A stretch of DNA of 64,000 nucleotides from assembly GCA_022843925.1 (NCBI GenBank), contig JALHMS010000012.1, forward strand, positions 1 through 64,000, written 5' to 3'. Made by a program: the position numbers and the translations under genes. This DNA is from Burkholderiales bacterium (GTDB lineage: Bacteria > Pseudomonadota > Gammaproteobacteria > Burkholderiales > Ga0077523). Shown here piece after piece: positions 43,797-53,368 of this stretch. Numbering within the stretch: position 1 is the stretch's first letter; the number at the start of each line of letters is the position of its first letter. The notes under the pieces were generated by a model. It searched no databases. It saw only the letters and a list, made by a program, of their open reading frames with translations, and had not been told where the DNA came from.

Positions 43797-45242
43797 ATGA
43801 GCACTCCCCAATACCAGAACCTGATCGGCGGCGAGTGGGTCGCCGGTGCCACGTGGACACGCGACATCAATCCGTCCGACACGAACGACGTGATCGGCGA
43901 GTACGCGCAGGCGGACGTCGCCCAGACCACCGCCGCCATCGCCGCCGCCCGCGCCGCAGCGCCTGCCTGGGCCGCGTCGAACATCCAGGCCCGGGCCGAG
44001 ATGCTCGAGAAGGCCGGCCTCGAGATGGTCGCGCGGAAGGACGAGCTGGGTCGCCTGCTCTCGCGCGAGGAAGGCAAGACGCTCGCGGAAGGCATGGGCG
44101 AAGTGGTCCGCGCGGGCAACGTGTTCAAGTTCTTCGCGGGGGAAGTGCTCCGCCGGTCCGGCGAGCTGCTGCCCTCCGTGCGGCCCGGCATCGATGTCGA
44201 GATCACGCGCGAACCCGTGGGCGTCGTCGGCATCATCGCCCCGTGGAATTTCCCGTCCGCGATTCCCGCGTGGAAGATCGCGCCGGCGCTGGCCCACGGC
44301 AACTGCGTGGTGTTCAAGCCCGCCGATCTGGTGCCGGGTTCGTCGTGGGCCATCGCCGACATCCTGCATCGCGCGGGTCTGCCGGCCGGCGTGTTCAACC
44401 TCACGATGGGTCGCGGCTCCGTGGTGGGCGAGACGCTGCTGTCCGATCCGCGCGTCGATGCGATCACGTTCACCGGGTCCGTCGAGACCGGCCGCAAGGT
44501 CGCGCAGAAGGCGGTTGCCGGCATGAAGAAGTTCCAGCTCGAGATGGGCGGCAAGAACCCGCTCGTGATCCTCGACGACGCCGATCTCAAGGTGGCCGTC
44601 GAGGCTGCGGTGAACGGTGCATTCTTCTCGACGGGCCAGCGCTGCACGGCGTCGTCGCGGCTGATCGTGACGAAGGGCATCCACGATCGGTTCGTCGAGG
44701 CGATGATCGAGCGCATGAAGGGTCTGGTGATCGGCGACGCGCTGAAGGCCGGCGTGCACATCGGTCCGGTCGTGGACCAGAGCCAACTGAACCAGGATCT
44801 CTTCTACATCGAGGAAGCGAAGAAGGAGGGCGGCAAGCTCGCCTTCGGCGGCAATCGCCTGGAGCGCGAGACGCCCGGGTTCTATCTGGAGCCGGCGCTC
44901 TTCACCGAGACGGTGAACACGATGCGGATCAACCGCGAGGAAGTCTTTGGGCCGGTCGCCTCGGTCATCGCGGTCAAGGACTACGACGAAGCGCTCGCGG
45001 TCGCCAACGACACCGAGTTCGGTCTCGTGGGCGGGATCTGCACGACGTCGCTGAAGTACGCGTCGCATTTCCGCAAGGCGGCGCAGACGGGGATGGTGAT
45101 GGTGAACCTGCCCACGGCGGGCGTGGACTACCACGTGCCGTTCGGTGGTCGGAAAGGTTCCAGCTACGGCGCCCGCGAGCAGGGGCGCTACGCGCAGGAG
45201 TTCTTCACGACGGTCAAGACGGCCTACGTGGCGGCGGGCTGA
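43797..45242 (+). CDS. Aldehyde dehydrogenase family protein (2-oxoglutarate semialdehyde type)
   Basis: NAD(P)-dependent dehydrogenase of 481 residues. Motifs are APWNFPSAIPAWKIAPAL (about 150), ITFTGSVETGRKV, the catalytic Glu in FQLEMGGKNP and Cys in TGQRCTASSR, and EEVFGPVASVI. The lack of extra domains and sequence such as MVMVNLPTAGVDYHVPFGGRKGSSYG resemble 2,5-dioxovalerate (alpha-ketoglutaric semialdehyde) dehydrogenases. The ATG at 43797 follows CGGAGGAC. The 3' end overlaps the convergent metalloprotease gene by 29 bases. Confidence 0.92.
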   Translation: MSTPQYQNLIGGEWVAGATWTRDINPSDTNDVIGEYAQADVAQTTAAIAAARAAAPAWAASNIQARAEMLEKAGLEMVARKDELGRLLSREEGKTLAEGMGEVVRAGNVFKFFAGEVLRRSGELLPSVRPGIDVEITREPVGVVGIIAPWNFPSAIPAWKIAPALAHGNCVVFKPADLVPGSSWAIADILHRAGLPAGVFNLTMGRGSVVGETLLSDPRVDAITFTGSVETGRKVAQKAVAGMKKFQLEMGGKNPLVILDDADLKVAVEAAVNGAFFSTGQRCTASSRLIVTKGIHDRFVEAMIERMKGLVIGDALKAGVHIGPVVDQSQLNQDLFYIEEAKKEGGKLAFGGNRLERETPGFYLEPALFTETVNTMRINREEVFGPVASVIAVKDYDEALAVANDTEFGLVGGICTTSLKYASHFRKAAQTGMVMVNLPTAGVDYHVPFGGRKGSSYGAREQGRYAQEFFTTVKTAYVAAG

Positions 45243-46032
45243 TGCCGGCAGTCCCGATCTCCGTGTCCGGGGCGGGCCCCGGCGCGGCGGGTCGGGCGTT
45301 CGGGGCGCCGGCGCGGCGCAGCCGCATGGCGGCGTCGGCCCAGCGTTCCCCGGGTTGCCGGGTGAAGTCGGCCTGGTGCAGGTAAGGCGAGGTGAGGTGC
45401 TCCGGGTCGGTCGCCGCGTGCGAGGCCCGCTGGAGCAGGTGGAACGCCATTAGAGCATCGGCCATGGCCGGATGGCGCTCCCGCAGGTACATCCCCGTGT
45501 AGGCATCGGCGAGGATCTCCTTCCACAGGATATGGCGTGGCTCGGCCGCGATGCGCAGCGCCCCGTCGGATTCCCGGTAGGCCTTGACGAGCAGCAAGGG
45601 GGATTCCAGTTCGTCGCTGCGGTCCGGGGCGGTGGAGGCGAGGTGCTGTTCCTCGCAGTGGCCCAGTTCGTGGGCGAAGAGGGCCTCGAGGTACGGGCGG
45701 CGCTGGGGCTGTTCGAGCTGGGCAAGCGTCTGGACGAGATAGGGCGAGTCGCGGAGGGCGAACACGCTGCAGATCCGCTCGCGGTATCGGGCGCCGAGGG
45801 CCACGGTGATCTTCCGATCGTGGACCACGATGAGCTGGGCGGTCCAGCCCTCGCGGACGATGGTGCTGCGGGCGGCCTGGAAGGCATCCTGGAGGGCGTC
45901 GGCCAGTGCGGGTGTCGAGGCTGCCGACAGGCAGGCCAGGGCCAGGGTGGCCCGCCAGGCCAGGGTACGGGTGCGGGCTTCGAGCCAGCGCTGCAGGCCT
46001 GTGAAGGCCGGGAGAATCTGCGATACGGACAT
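45214..46032 (-). CDS. Putative secreted zinc metalloprotease (HELGH)
   Basis: A 272-residue protein with a signal-like N-terminus (LAWRATLALACLSAASTPALA, cleavage near residue 45 or so). The motif LFAHELGHCEEQHLAS provides HExxH and a nearby Glu, and a later ILADAYTGMYLRERHP could supply the third ligand, as in M48-like or gluzincin proteins. I cannot place it in a named family. The ATG at 46032 is preferred over a GTG three codons earlier. Its last 29 bases overlap the convergent aldehyde dehydrogenase gene. Confidence 0.78.
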   Translation of the reverse strand: MSVSQILPAFTGLQRWLEARTRTLAWRATLALACLSAASTPALADALQDAFQAARSTIVREGWTAQLIVVHDRKITVALGARYRERICSVFALRDSPYLVQTLAQLEQPQRRPYLEALFAHELGHCEEQHLASTAPDRSDELESPLLLVKAYRESDGALRIAAEPRHILWKEILADAYTGMYLRERHPAMADALMAFHLLQRASHAATDPEHLTSPYLHQADFTRQPGERWADAAMRLRRAGAPNARPAAPGPAPDTEIGTAGISPPPRRPS

Positions 46033-46041
46033 CGGTGCCAC

Positions 46042-46429
46042 CGTCGTTCCGGGTCATGCGCACGATCCGAACGGGTGGCACCGGACCGGTCGTGACCGGC
46101 GGCCCCTTTGCTTCGACGACGCGCCCCGTTGCTAACGGCGGGATGGTCGTTTTCTCCAGCACTAAATCTACCGTCTAAAGAGATTTTCGAGGGGGTGTCT
46201 GGCACGGTTCCGCGCACCTTCGGGATCCCGGCCGAAATCGACCCCCAGGGAGCTTTTCCGGGCCCGCCCACCTTGGAAACCCTGTTCCGGTCTGCGGGGA
46301 CGACCGTGTCTGCGCCCCCCCGCATCGCGGCTGGTCCCGCCACGCTGCCCCGGCGCAGGGCCGCATCGGACCGGGCTGTGAGACGATCGGATCTCCCCGC
46401 CGCGCGGTGTCCTCGTCTGGAGAGCGAAC
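46042..46429. other. Non-coding gap between divergent genes
   Basis: A 388-base gap separates the metalloprotease and DUF2059 genes. An AT-rich stretch at about 46140–46195 (CACTAAATCTACCGTCTAAA) is the only base-composition break and is a likely promoter region, though I could not fix a clear -35/-10 pair. No repeat or RNA motif was recognised. Confidence 0.5.
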
Positions 46430-46933
46430 ATGAAGCGAACCCTGGTCCTGTGGGCCGCCCTCGGTTGCCTCTGGCAGATGCCGCCGGTGCACGCCGATGA
46501 ACTCACGCCGGCGAAGCGGCAGGACGTGCTCCGGCTGCTCGACCTCACCGGCGCGTTTCGCATCGGTCAATTGTTCAGCAGCAACGTCGTGCGGCAGATG
46601 AACGACGCGCTGCGCAGCGCGCGTCCGGACATTCCTGCCGACGTGATGGACATGCTGCCGCAGGCCGTCGACGAGGTGATCGCCGCCGAGATGACCGCCA
46701 CCGGCGGCTTCGCGGATCTCGTGGTCGACGTGTATCAGCGGCACTTCACGCACGAGGATGTGCGCGGTCTCATCGCGTTCTACGAGACGCCGCTCGGGCG
46801 CAAGCTCTCGGCGGAGCTGCCCGCGATGACGCAGGAGAGCATGCAGGCGGGCATGAAGTGGGGCGTGAGCATCGCCCCGAAGATCCAGGAGCGCGTCAAG
46901 CAGCGATTCCGCGAGCGCGGCGTCGACCTCTGA
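46430..46933 (+). CDS. Secreted DUF2059 protein
   Basis: A 167-residue exported protein. The signal peptide is MKRTLVLWAALGCLWQMPPV, cleaved near HADE. The helical mature part shows the DUF2059 pattern: LTPAKRQDVLRLLDLTGA, VVDVYQRHFTHEDVRGLIAFYETPLGRKL and MQAGMKWG. Function is unknown. It converges on phaZ. Confidence 0.88.
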   Translation: MKRTLVLWAALGCLWQMPPVHADELTPAKRQDVLRLLDLTGAFRIGQLFSSNVVRQMNDALRSARPDIPADVMDMLPQAVDEVIAAEMTATGGFADLVVDVYQRHFTHEDVRGLIAFYETPLGRKLSAELPAMTQESMQAGMKWGVSIAPKIQERVKQRFRERGVDL

Positions 46934-46957
46934 CGAAGGCGCTGCGTCGGGCCGGCG

Positions 46958-48208
46958 TCAGCCCTTGACCAGCCGCAGCCGCGTCCGCGAGACCTCGCTC
47001 ACCTGGATGACTTCGCGCACGACCGGGTAGATGAAATTGTTCCAGCGCCCACCGCTGAACACCCCGTAGTGGCCCACGCCGGTCTGCACGTAGTGGGTGC
47101 GCATGAACTGCCGCACGCTCGAGCAGAGATCCTGCGCCGCGAGCGTCTGACCGAGCGCGCAGATGTCGTCGTTCTCGCCTTCCACCGTGAGCAGCGCCGT
47201 CCGGCGGATCGCAGCCGGATTCACGCGGCGCCCGCGCCATTCGAGCGCACCGCGGGCCAGGTCGTAGGTCTGGAAGACGCGCTCCACCGTCTCGAGATAG
47301 AACTCCGACGGAAGATCCGCCACCGCGAGGTACTCCGCGTAGAAGGTGCGCTTCGCCCGCGCCTTCTCGGCCTCGCCGGCGGCGATCTGGTCGTGGTACT
47401 CCCGGAACGAATTCACGTGGCGCTCGAGATTCATGTTCATGAACGCCATCAGCTGCACGAACCCCGGATACACGCGCCGGAACCCGCCGGGGTACCGCAT
47501 CGGCACGGTGGCGATGAGATTTTTCTCGAACCAGTCGATGGGCTTGCTCGTCGCCAGCGTGTTCACCGCCGTCGGGTTCACGCGGCAGTCGATCGGCCCC
47601 GCCATCAGCGTGAGGCTGAGCGGCGTGGCGGGGTTGTCGTCCTCGGCCATCAGCGCCGTGGCCGCCAGCGCGGCGACGCAAGGCTGGCACACCGCCACGA
47701 CGTGCGCGCCCGGCCCCATCACACCGAGGAAATCCATCATGTGCTCGATGTACTCGTCGAGCCCGAAACGGCCGGCGGCGAGCGGAACGTCGCGCGCGTT
47801 GTGCCAGTCGGTGATGTAGACGTCGTGGTCGCCCAACAGCGTGCGCACGGTCTCGCGCAGCAGCGTGGCGAAGTGGCCCGACATCGGCGCGACGACGAGC
47901 ACGCGCGGCTGCGGCACCGCGGTGTCCTTGCGGAAGCGGAGCAGCGTCGCGAACGGCGTGGCGTGGGCGATCTCCTCGGTCACGGGGACTTCGTGGCCGC
48001 CCGAGATCACCGAGCGGATGCCGAAGTCGGGGCGCGTGTGCGTGATCTCGGCGAGGGAGAAGACTTCCAGTGCCGCGGCAGTGCGGCTGAACATCCGGAA
48101 CGTCGGGGAATCCGGCTGCAGCCCGGCGAGCCACGGTGCAAGGGCCTTGGCCCACGTGCGCCCCGGCCAGAGGAGGTCCGCCTGTGCCTGGTATGCCTGA
48201 TAGAGCAT
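46958..48208 (-). CDS. phaZ: Intracellular polyhydroxyalkanoate depolymerase
   Basis: A 416-residue PHB depolymerase that mobilises stored polyester. It opens MLYQAYQAQADLLWP, typical of PhaZ1-type enzymes. The catalytic Cys lies in VVAVCQPCVAALAA, where a Cys replaces the serine of a lipase box. LMAGPIDCRVNPTAVN and GVGHYGVFSGGRWNNFIYP (catalytic His) are also conserved. No signal peptide is present, as expected for an enzyme of the granule surface. It implies that the organism stores PHB; synthesis genes are not in the window. Confidence 0.95.
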   Translation of the reverse strand: MLYQAYQAQADLLWPGRTWAKALAPWLAGLQPDSPTFRMFSRTAAALEVFSLAEITHTRPDFGIRSVISGGHEVPVTEEIAHATPFATLLRFRKDTAVPQPRVLVVAPMSGHFATLLRETVRTLLGDHDVYITDWHNARDVPLAAGRFGLDEYIEHMMDFLGVMGPGAHVVAVCQPCVAALAATALMAEDDNPATPLSLTLMAGPIDCRVNPTAVNTLATSKPIDWFEKNLIATVPMRYPGGFRRVYPGFVQLMAFMNMNLERHVNSFREYHDQIAAGEAEKARAKRTFYAEYLAVADLPSEFYLETVERVFQTYDLARGALEWRGRRVNPAAIRRTALLTVEGENDDICALGQTLAAQDLCSSVRQFMRTHYVQTGVGHYGVFSGGRWNNFIYPVVREVIQVSEVSRTRLRLVKG

Positions 48209-48367
48209 GCGTGGTGTTCCGTGGATCGGGTCTTTTCGCCCGCGGGCTCATTTCGCAACTTCCGCGCCCGGGCCCCGGCATGACGATTGCGAACAGCACG
48301 CGAAGTATCCGTCGCTCGCGCGGACGCAAGGGCATCGGCGCGCAGTGCGGGGAGGAGATCCGTCGCC

Positions 48368-49021
48368 ATGACCCGAGCCACGCTCACCATCAGCAGCAAG
48401 AACTACTCGTCCTGGTCGCTGCGCGGCTGGCTTCTCGCGAAGTTCGCGAAGCTCGAGTTCGACGAGATCCTGGTGTCGCCCGACGATGCCGATTCGCGCA
48501 AGGAGCTGCTGCTGCTCTCGCCCTCCATCCTCGTGCCCTGTCTCGTGCACGACGGCGTGAAGGTGTGGGACACCCTCGCGATCGCCGAATACCTCCACGA
48601 GATCAAGCCGAAGAGCGGACTGCTGCCGGCGGACCGCGCAGCCCGGGCGCACTGTCGCGCCATCTGCGGCGAGATGCATTCCGGCTTCACCAGCCTGCGG
48701 TCGGCGCTGCCGATGAATCTCAAGCGCACCTTCACCGGGTATCGCATCTGGGGTCGTGCGCTGGCCGACATGGAACGCGTCACGGCGATCTGGCGCGAAT
48801 GCCTTGCCACCTACGGCGGGCCGTTCCTGTTCGGCAAGCGCAGCATGGCCGACGCGATGTACGCGCCGGTCGCGACGCGCTTCCGCACCTACGGCGTGCC
48901 GCTGGATCCGGTCTGCCAGGGCTACGCCGACCGCTTGCTCGCGATGCCCGAGATGCTCGAATGGGTCGCCGCAGCCGAAGCCGAGGTGGAGGAGATCGAT
49001 GAACTCGACATGGAATTCTGA
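48368..49021 (+). CDS. Glutathione S-transferase family protein
   Basis: A 217-residue soluble protein. The thioredoxin-like half begins TLTISSKNYSSWSLRGWLLAKFA, with a Ser-rich catalytic region, and continues SPSILVPCLVHDGVKVWDTLAIAEYL. The helical C-terminal half includes FLFGKRSMADAMYAPVATRF. The type is like the YfcF/GstN branch. The ATG at 48368 is the family start. It is divergent from phaZ. Confidence 0.92.
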   Translation: MTRATLTISSKNYSSWSLRGWLLAKFAKLEFDEILVSPDDADSRKELLLLSPSILVPCLVHDGVKVWDTLAIAEYLHEIKPKSGLLPADRAARAHCRAICGEMHSGFTSLRSALPMNLKRTFTGYRIWGRALADMERVTAIWRECLATYGGPFLFGKRSMADAMYAPVATRFRTYGVPLDPVCQGYADRLLAMPEMLEWVAAAEAEVEEIDELDMEF

Positions 49022-49108
49022 TTCGATGACGTGCGCCATCGCGGTGCCGCTGCGGGCCGCCATGGTGCGTCGGAGCAGCCGCCTCTCGCGCGTCACGCCG
49101 GATCTGCG

Positions 49109-50050
49109 ATGACTGCCAGGTCGGGTGTCCATCCGTCCAGCGCAACGCGACGCCGGGTGCTGGGTCTCGCTCGCGGGTTCGACACCTTGCTCGACGGGAT
49201 CTTCTACGACGTGGGTGCACTGTCGAGGCAGGAGATCGATCGCCTCACGGACCATCCGGTCGACGAGGGGCTCGTGATCGTCGTCCCGCCCAGGCACGCG
49301 CGGGCGGCGATCGGATCGTTCACGCCCGCGGCGTTCGTGGCAGCCGAACTCGCGCGCGCCACCGTCGACGCGGTGGTGATCGCAGGAGTCGGCAGCTCGG
49401 CAGTCGGTACGGCGGCCCTTGCCCGCAATGTCGCCGACGTGATCGGACGCCCCGTCGCAGGCATCGTGTCCGGGCAAGGTATGGCCGACGTCCTCGCAGA
49501 GGCCCTCGGCGGCTTCTTCGTGTTCGGCATGCGCAACGCCATGCGCGACGGGATCGCCCGCTGGCTCGACGCCATCGAATGGAAGGATCACGTGCGCGAT
49601 CCGCAGACGCACGCCGACGTGACCGCCGCGCTGGCCGCGGCCCGTCTCGACCGTGACGGATTCGTCTTCGGAAGCCCCGATTCCACCGCACTCCTCTATC
49701 TGCTGCTGCGCCTGGGACACCAGCTTCGGCTGCTCGTGGGGCACAGCAAGGGCAACTACAGCATCGAGAACGCGCTCCGGGGCTGGCTTGCGGCGAAGGG
49801 CCGGAAGGCCGATGTGTCGCCGGCCACGCTCTGCGTCGTCACGCTCGGGGCGGTGATCCGGTTCGACGCGGCGTTCCGCAACGTGCACCAGTTCATCGGC
49901 AGTGTCGACGCGCTGGGTCATGCGAACTCGCGACCCGGACTCGATGCAGCGCGACTGCCGGGGCGCTGGCATTCGCTGAACAGCAGGCTGGTCGGTGCGA
50001 TCTCCGTGCGCGAGGCACTCGATCAGGTGGAGCTCCCCGGTCCGGCGTGA
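49109..50050 (+). CDS. Possible alpha/beta-hydrolase of unknown function
   Basis: A 313-residue protein with the nucleophile elbow LLVGHSKGNYSIENAL (GHSKG) near residue 220 and alternating hydrophobic strands such as AVVIAGVGSSAVGTAAL. A His near DALGHANSRPG could complete a triad. The N-terminus is Arg-rich without a convincing signal. I do not recognise the exact family. The ATG at 49109 is the likely start; codons upstream show no conservation signal. Confidence 0.7.
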   Translation: MTARSGVHPSSATRRRVLGLARGFDTLLDGIFYDVGALSRQEIDRLTDHPVDEGLVIVVPPRHARAAIGSFTPAAFVAAELARATVDAVVIAGVGSSAVGTAALARNVADVIGRPVAGIVSGQGMADVLAEALGGFFVFGMRNAMRDGIARWLDAIEWKDHVRDPQTHADVTAALAAARLDRDGFVFGSPDSTALLYLLLRLGHQLRLLVGHSKGNYSIENALRGWLAAKGRKADVSPATLCVVTLGAVIRFDAAFRNVHQFIGSVDALGHANSRPGLDAARLPGRWHSLNSRLVGAISVREALDQVELPGPA

Positions 50051-50137
50051 CCTGATCTCCGGTCATGGCCCCCGGTGAGCGAAGCGGGGGTGCTGCCTTG
50101 CGGCTCCACCCCCTCTTCGCTGGTGCTGCCAACGGGA

Positions 50138-53100
50138 TCAGGTGGCGGGCGACTCCCCGCTGTCCTTCGGCACCACGGCCTTGTGGGGCACATGCGCCGC
50201 TTCCGCGCGGATCTTGTGGTGGTGACTGATCTCCTCGCGCAGTTCGCGCGTGCTGCGCTTCTCGTGCAGACGACGTTCGGTCATCAGCCGGAAGAACATC
50301 GGCACGAAGAAGATCGCCAGGAAGGTGGCGGCCAGCATGCCACCCATCACACCCGTCCCCACCGATCGCCGCGCGCCGGCGCCGGCGCCCGACGAGAACG
50401 CCAGCGGCACGACGCCGAGGATGAACGCGAGGGACGTCATCAGGATCGGGCGGAACCGCAGCCGTGCCGCCTCCAGCGCGGCAGCGGAGGCCGACAGGCC
50501 CTCCTGGTACTTCAGCAGCGCGTACTCGACGATCAGGATGGCGTTCTTCGACGCGAGGCCCAGCAGCGTGACGAGACCGATCTGGAAGTAGACGTCGTTC
50601 GTCATGCCGCGCAGCCACACCGCCGCCAGCGCACCGAAGGTGCCGAAGGGCAGGGCCAGCATCACCGAGAACGGCAGGGACCAGCGTTCGTACTGGGCCG
50701 CGAGGATGAGGAACACCATCACGACCGCCATGCCGAGCGCGAGGCTCGACGTGCCGCTCGAACGCTTCTCCTGGAATGAAGAGCCGCCCCAGTCGTAGCT
50801 GAACTCGGGCGGCAGGACTTCCGCCGCGATCTTCTCCACCGTCGCGATGGCCTGCCCCGACGAGACCCCCGGCGCGCCCTGGCCCAGCAGCTTCACGGCA
50901 GGCAGGTTGTTGAATCTGTCGAGCGAATCCGGCCCGGACGTGAAGCGCATCGTCGCCAGGGACTTCAGCGGCACCATCGCACCCGTGGACGAGCGCACCT
51001 GCAGTTCCCCCAGCGCGTCGGGCCGCTTGCGGAACTCGGGCTCGGCCGACATCAGCACCTGCCACGTGCGTCCGAACTTGTTGAAGTCGTTCACGTAGTA
51101 GGTGCCCAGCGAGGCGGCGATCGTGTTGTAGAGCGAGTCGAGAGGGACGCCGAGCGCCTTCGCCTTCTCGCGGTCCACGTCCACGAAGAGCTGTGGCACG
51201 TTGGAGCGCCAGAGCGTCTGCACGCCGCCCAGCATCGGGTCCTGGTTCGCCTTCGCGAGGAACTGCTGCAGCACCTCGTTCAGGCGCGACGGGCCACCTT
51301 CCCCGCGATTCTGGATGTAGAACTCGAAACCGCCGGAGTTGCCGAGACCGATGATCGGCGGCGGCGGGAAGGCCAGTACGAGGCCTTCCTTGATGCCTGC
51401 CGTCTTGCCGTAGAACTCGCCGACCAGTTGATGCGTGCCGACGCCCGGCCGCTCGTCCCAGTGCTTCTGCGAACCGAAGATGGTCGCCGCACTGTTGCGG
51501 AATCCGCCGCCGAGGAAGTCGAGGCCGGTGAAGGCCACGGCGTACTCGTTGGCCGGGTTGGAGAGCATCGCCTCCGTGACCTTCAGCACGACGTTGTCGG
51601 TGCGCTCGAGCGTGGCGCCATCGGGCAGGAACACCGCGCCGATGTAGTAGCCGGTGTCTTCGTCGGGCACGAGGCTGGTTGGCGTGTTCTTCCAGAGCCA
51701 GCCCGTGACCGCGACCATGCCACCGAAGAGGAGCATGCCGACGAGACCCCGCCGCAGCATCCAGCCCACGCCGCTCGCGTAGCGGTGCGTGATGCGGTCG
51801 AACACCCGGTTGAAGGCCCGGAAGAACGCGCCCGGTTGGTGGTGCGCATCTTTCAGCATGAGCACGCACAGCGAAGGCGTCAGTGTGAGCGCGACGAAGC
51901 CGGAGATCACCACGGCGATGGCGATCGTGATGGCGAACTGGCGGTACAACTCGCCGGTCAGGCCACCCAGGAAAGCCACCGGCACGAACACCGCGCAAAG
52001 CACCAGCACGATGGCGACCACCGGACCGGTGACCTCCGTCATCGCCTTGATGGCGGCCTCGCGGGCGCTGACGCCTTCCTCGCGCATGATCCGCTCGACG
52101 TTCTCGAGCACCACGATGGCGTCGTCCACCACGATGCCGATGGACAGCACCATTCCGAACAGCGTGAGGGTGTTGATCGAGTAGCCCAGCAGGTACAGGC
52201 CCGCGAAGGTGCCGATCAGCGAGACCGGCACGGCGGCGAACGGGATCAGCGTCGCCCGCCAGTTCTGCAGGAACACGAACACCACGAGGAACACGAGCGC
52301 CATCGCTTCCGCGAGCGTCTTGACCACTTCGCGGATCGACACCTTCACGAAGCGCGTCGTGTCGTACACGTTCGCGTACTCCAGGCCCTTCGGGAAGCGC
52401 TTGGCGAGGTCCTCCATCACGGCATTGCACTGGTCTGCCACGTCCAGCGCGTTGGCGCCGGGTTGCAGGAACACGCCGACGAGGGTCGCCTGCTTGCCGT
52501 TGACCCGGCCGACGAACTCGTAATCCTTCGAACCCAACTCGACCCGCGCGACATCCCGCAGGCGGACCATCCCGCCGCCGGGGGCCGACCGGACGATGAT
52601 GTTCTCGAACTCCTTCACGTCCGCCAGGCGGCCGCGCGTCGTGACGGTGTAGACCATCTCCTGTGGGCCGCCGCTCGGGGACTGGCCCACCTTGCCCGCG
52701 GCGAACTGCGCGTTCTGCTCGGTGATCGCGCGGGCGACCTCCTGCGGGGCGATCTTGAGCTGGGCGAGGCGGTCGGGTCGCAGCCACACCCGCATCGCGT
52801 AGTCCTTCGCGCCGAAGATCTGGACGTTGGTCGTGCCCGGCACGCGCTTCAGCGCATCGAGGATGTTGAGCGTCGTGTAGTTGCTGGTGAAGAGGTCGTC
52901 GTATGTGCCGTCCGGCGAGAAGATGCCGTACACGAACAGGAACGAGGACGAACCCTTCTCGACCGTCACGCCCTGGCGCCGCACTTCCTCGGGCAGGCGC
53001 GCCTCGGCCTGCTTCACCCGGTTGTTGACGTTGAGGGCGGCCTTGTCGGCATCGGCGCCGATGGCGAAGGTGACCTGGATCTCCAGCAGACCGTTGGAAC

Positions 53101-53353
53101 CCGAGTTGGACGACATGAAGATCATGTCCTCCACGCCGGTCAGCTGATTCTCGAGCGGCGCGGCGACGGTCTGTTCGAGCGTGGCCGCCGAGGCGCCGGG
53201 GTAGATCGCGCGCACGGTCACGACGGGCGGAGCGATCTCCGGGTACTGCGCGATCGGCAGGGCGACCATGGCTGCGAGACCGGCCAGCACCAGGAAGCAC
53301 GAGAGGACCGCCGCGAAGATCGGACGGTCGATGAAGAAGCGGGAGAAGTTCAC
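50138..53353 (-). CDS. RND multidrug efflux permease (HAE1/AcrB family)
   Basis: Inner-membrane proton-driven drug pump, 1071 residues, the size expected for AcrB. It opens MNFSRFFIDRPIFAAVLSCF. The proton-relay helix TM4 has GIVVDDAIVVLENVER with the paired Asp. Large periplasmic loops and the C-terminal repeat (PILMTSLAFILGVVPLAFSSGAGAG) are present. It follows its membrane-fusion partner by 15 bases. No outer-membrane channel gene is next to it, so it must borrow one from elsewhere. Control is probably by the divergent TetR regulator. Confidence 0.96.
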   Translation of the reverse strand: MNFSRFFIDRPIFAAVLSCFLVLAGLAAMVALPIAQYPEIAPPVVTVRAIYPGASAATLEQTVAAPLENQLTGVEDMIFMSSNSGSNGLLEIQVTFAIGADADKAALNVNNRVKQAEARLPEEVRRQGVTVEKGSSSFLFVYGIFSPDGTYDDLFTSNYTTLNILDALKRVPGTTNVQIFGAKDYAMRVWLRPDRLAQLKIAPQEVARAITEQNAQFAAGKVGQSPSGGPQEMVYTVTTRGRLADVKEFENIIVRSAPGGGMVRLRDVARVELGSKDYEFVGRVNGKQATLVGVFLQPGANALDVADQCNAVMEDLAKRFPKGLEYANVYDTTRFVKVSIREVVKTLAEAMALVFLVVFVFLQNWRATLIPFAAVPVSLIGTFAGLYLLGYSINTLTLFGMVLSIGIVVDDAIVVLENVERIMREEGVSAREAAIKAMTEVTGPVVAIVLVLCAVFVPVAFLGGLTGELYRQFAITIAIAVVISGFVALTLTPSLCVLMLKDAHHQPGAFFRAFNRVFDRITHRYASGVGWMLRRGLVGMLLFGGMVAVTGWLWKNTPTSLVPDEDTGYYIGAVFLPDGATLERTDNVVLKVTEAMLSNPANEYAVAFTGLDFLGGGFRNSAATIFGSQKHWDERPGVGTHQLVGEFYGKTAGIKEGLVLAFPPPPIIGLGNSGGFEFYIQNRGEGGPSRLNEVLQQFLAKANQDPMLGGVQTLWRSNVPQLFVDVDREKAKALGVPLDSLYNTIAASLGTYYVNDFNKFGRTWQVLMSAEPEFRKRPDALGELQVRSSTGAMVPLKSLATMRFTSGPDSLDRFNNLPAVKLLGQGAPGVSSGQAIATVEKIAAEVLPPEFSYDWGGSSFQEKRSSGTSSLALGMAVVMVFLILAAQYERWSLPFSVMLALPFGTFGALAAVWLRGMTNDVYFQIGLVTLLGLASKNAILIVEYALLKYQEGLSASAAALEAARLRFRPILMTSLAFILGVVPLAFSSGAGAGARRSVGTGVMGGMLAATFLAIFFVPMFFRLMTERRLHEKRSTRELREEISHHHKIRAEAAHVPHKAVVPKDSGESPAT

Positions 53354-53368
53354 GAGGCTCTCCCGCGC

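Noticed and set aside
42393-45134. 913-codon frame that would extend the aminotransferase upstream
   Set aside because: The part above 43577 is antisense to the aldehyde dehydrogenase and lacks similarity to anything; the enzyme starts at 43577.
49893-53300. Long open frame (1135 codons) in the wrong frame of the RND gene
   Set aside because: The overlapping frame encodes a complete AcrB-like permease; this one is Arg/Gly-rich noise.
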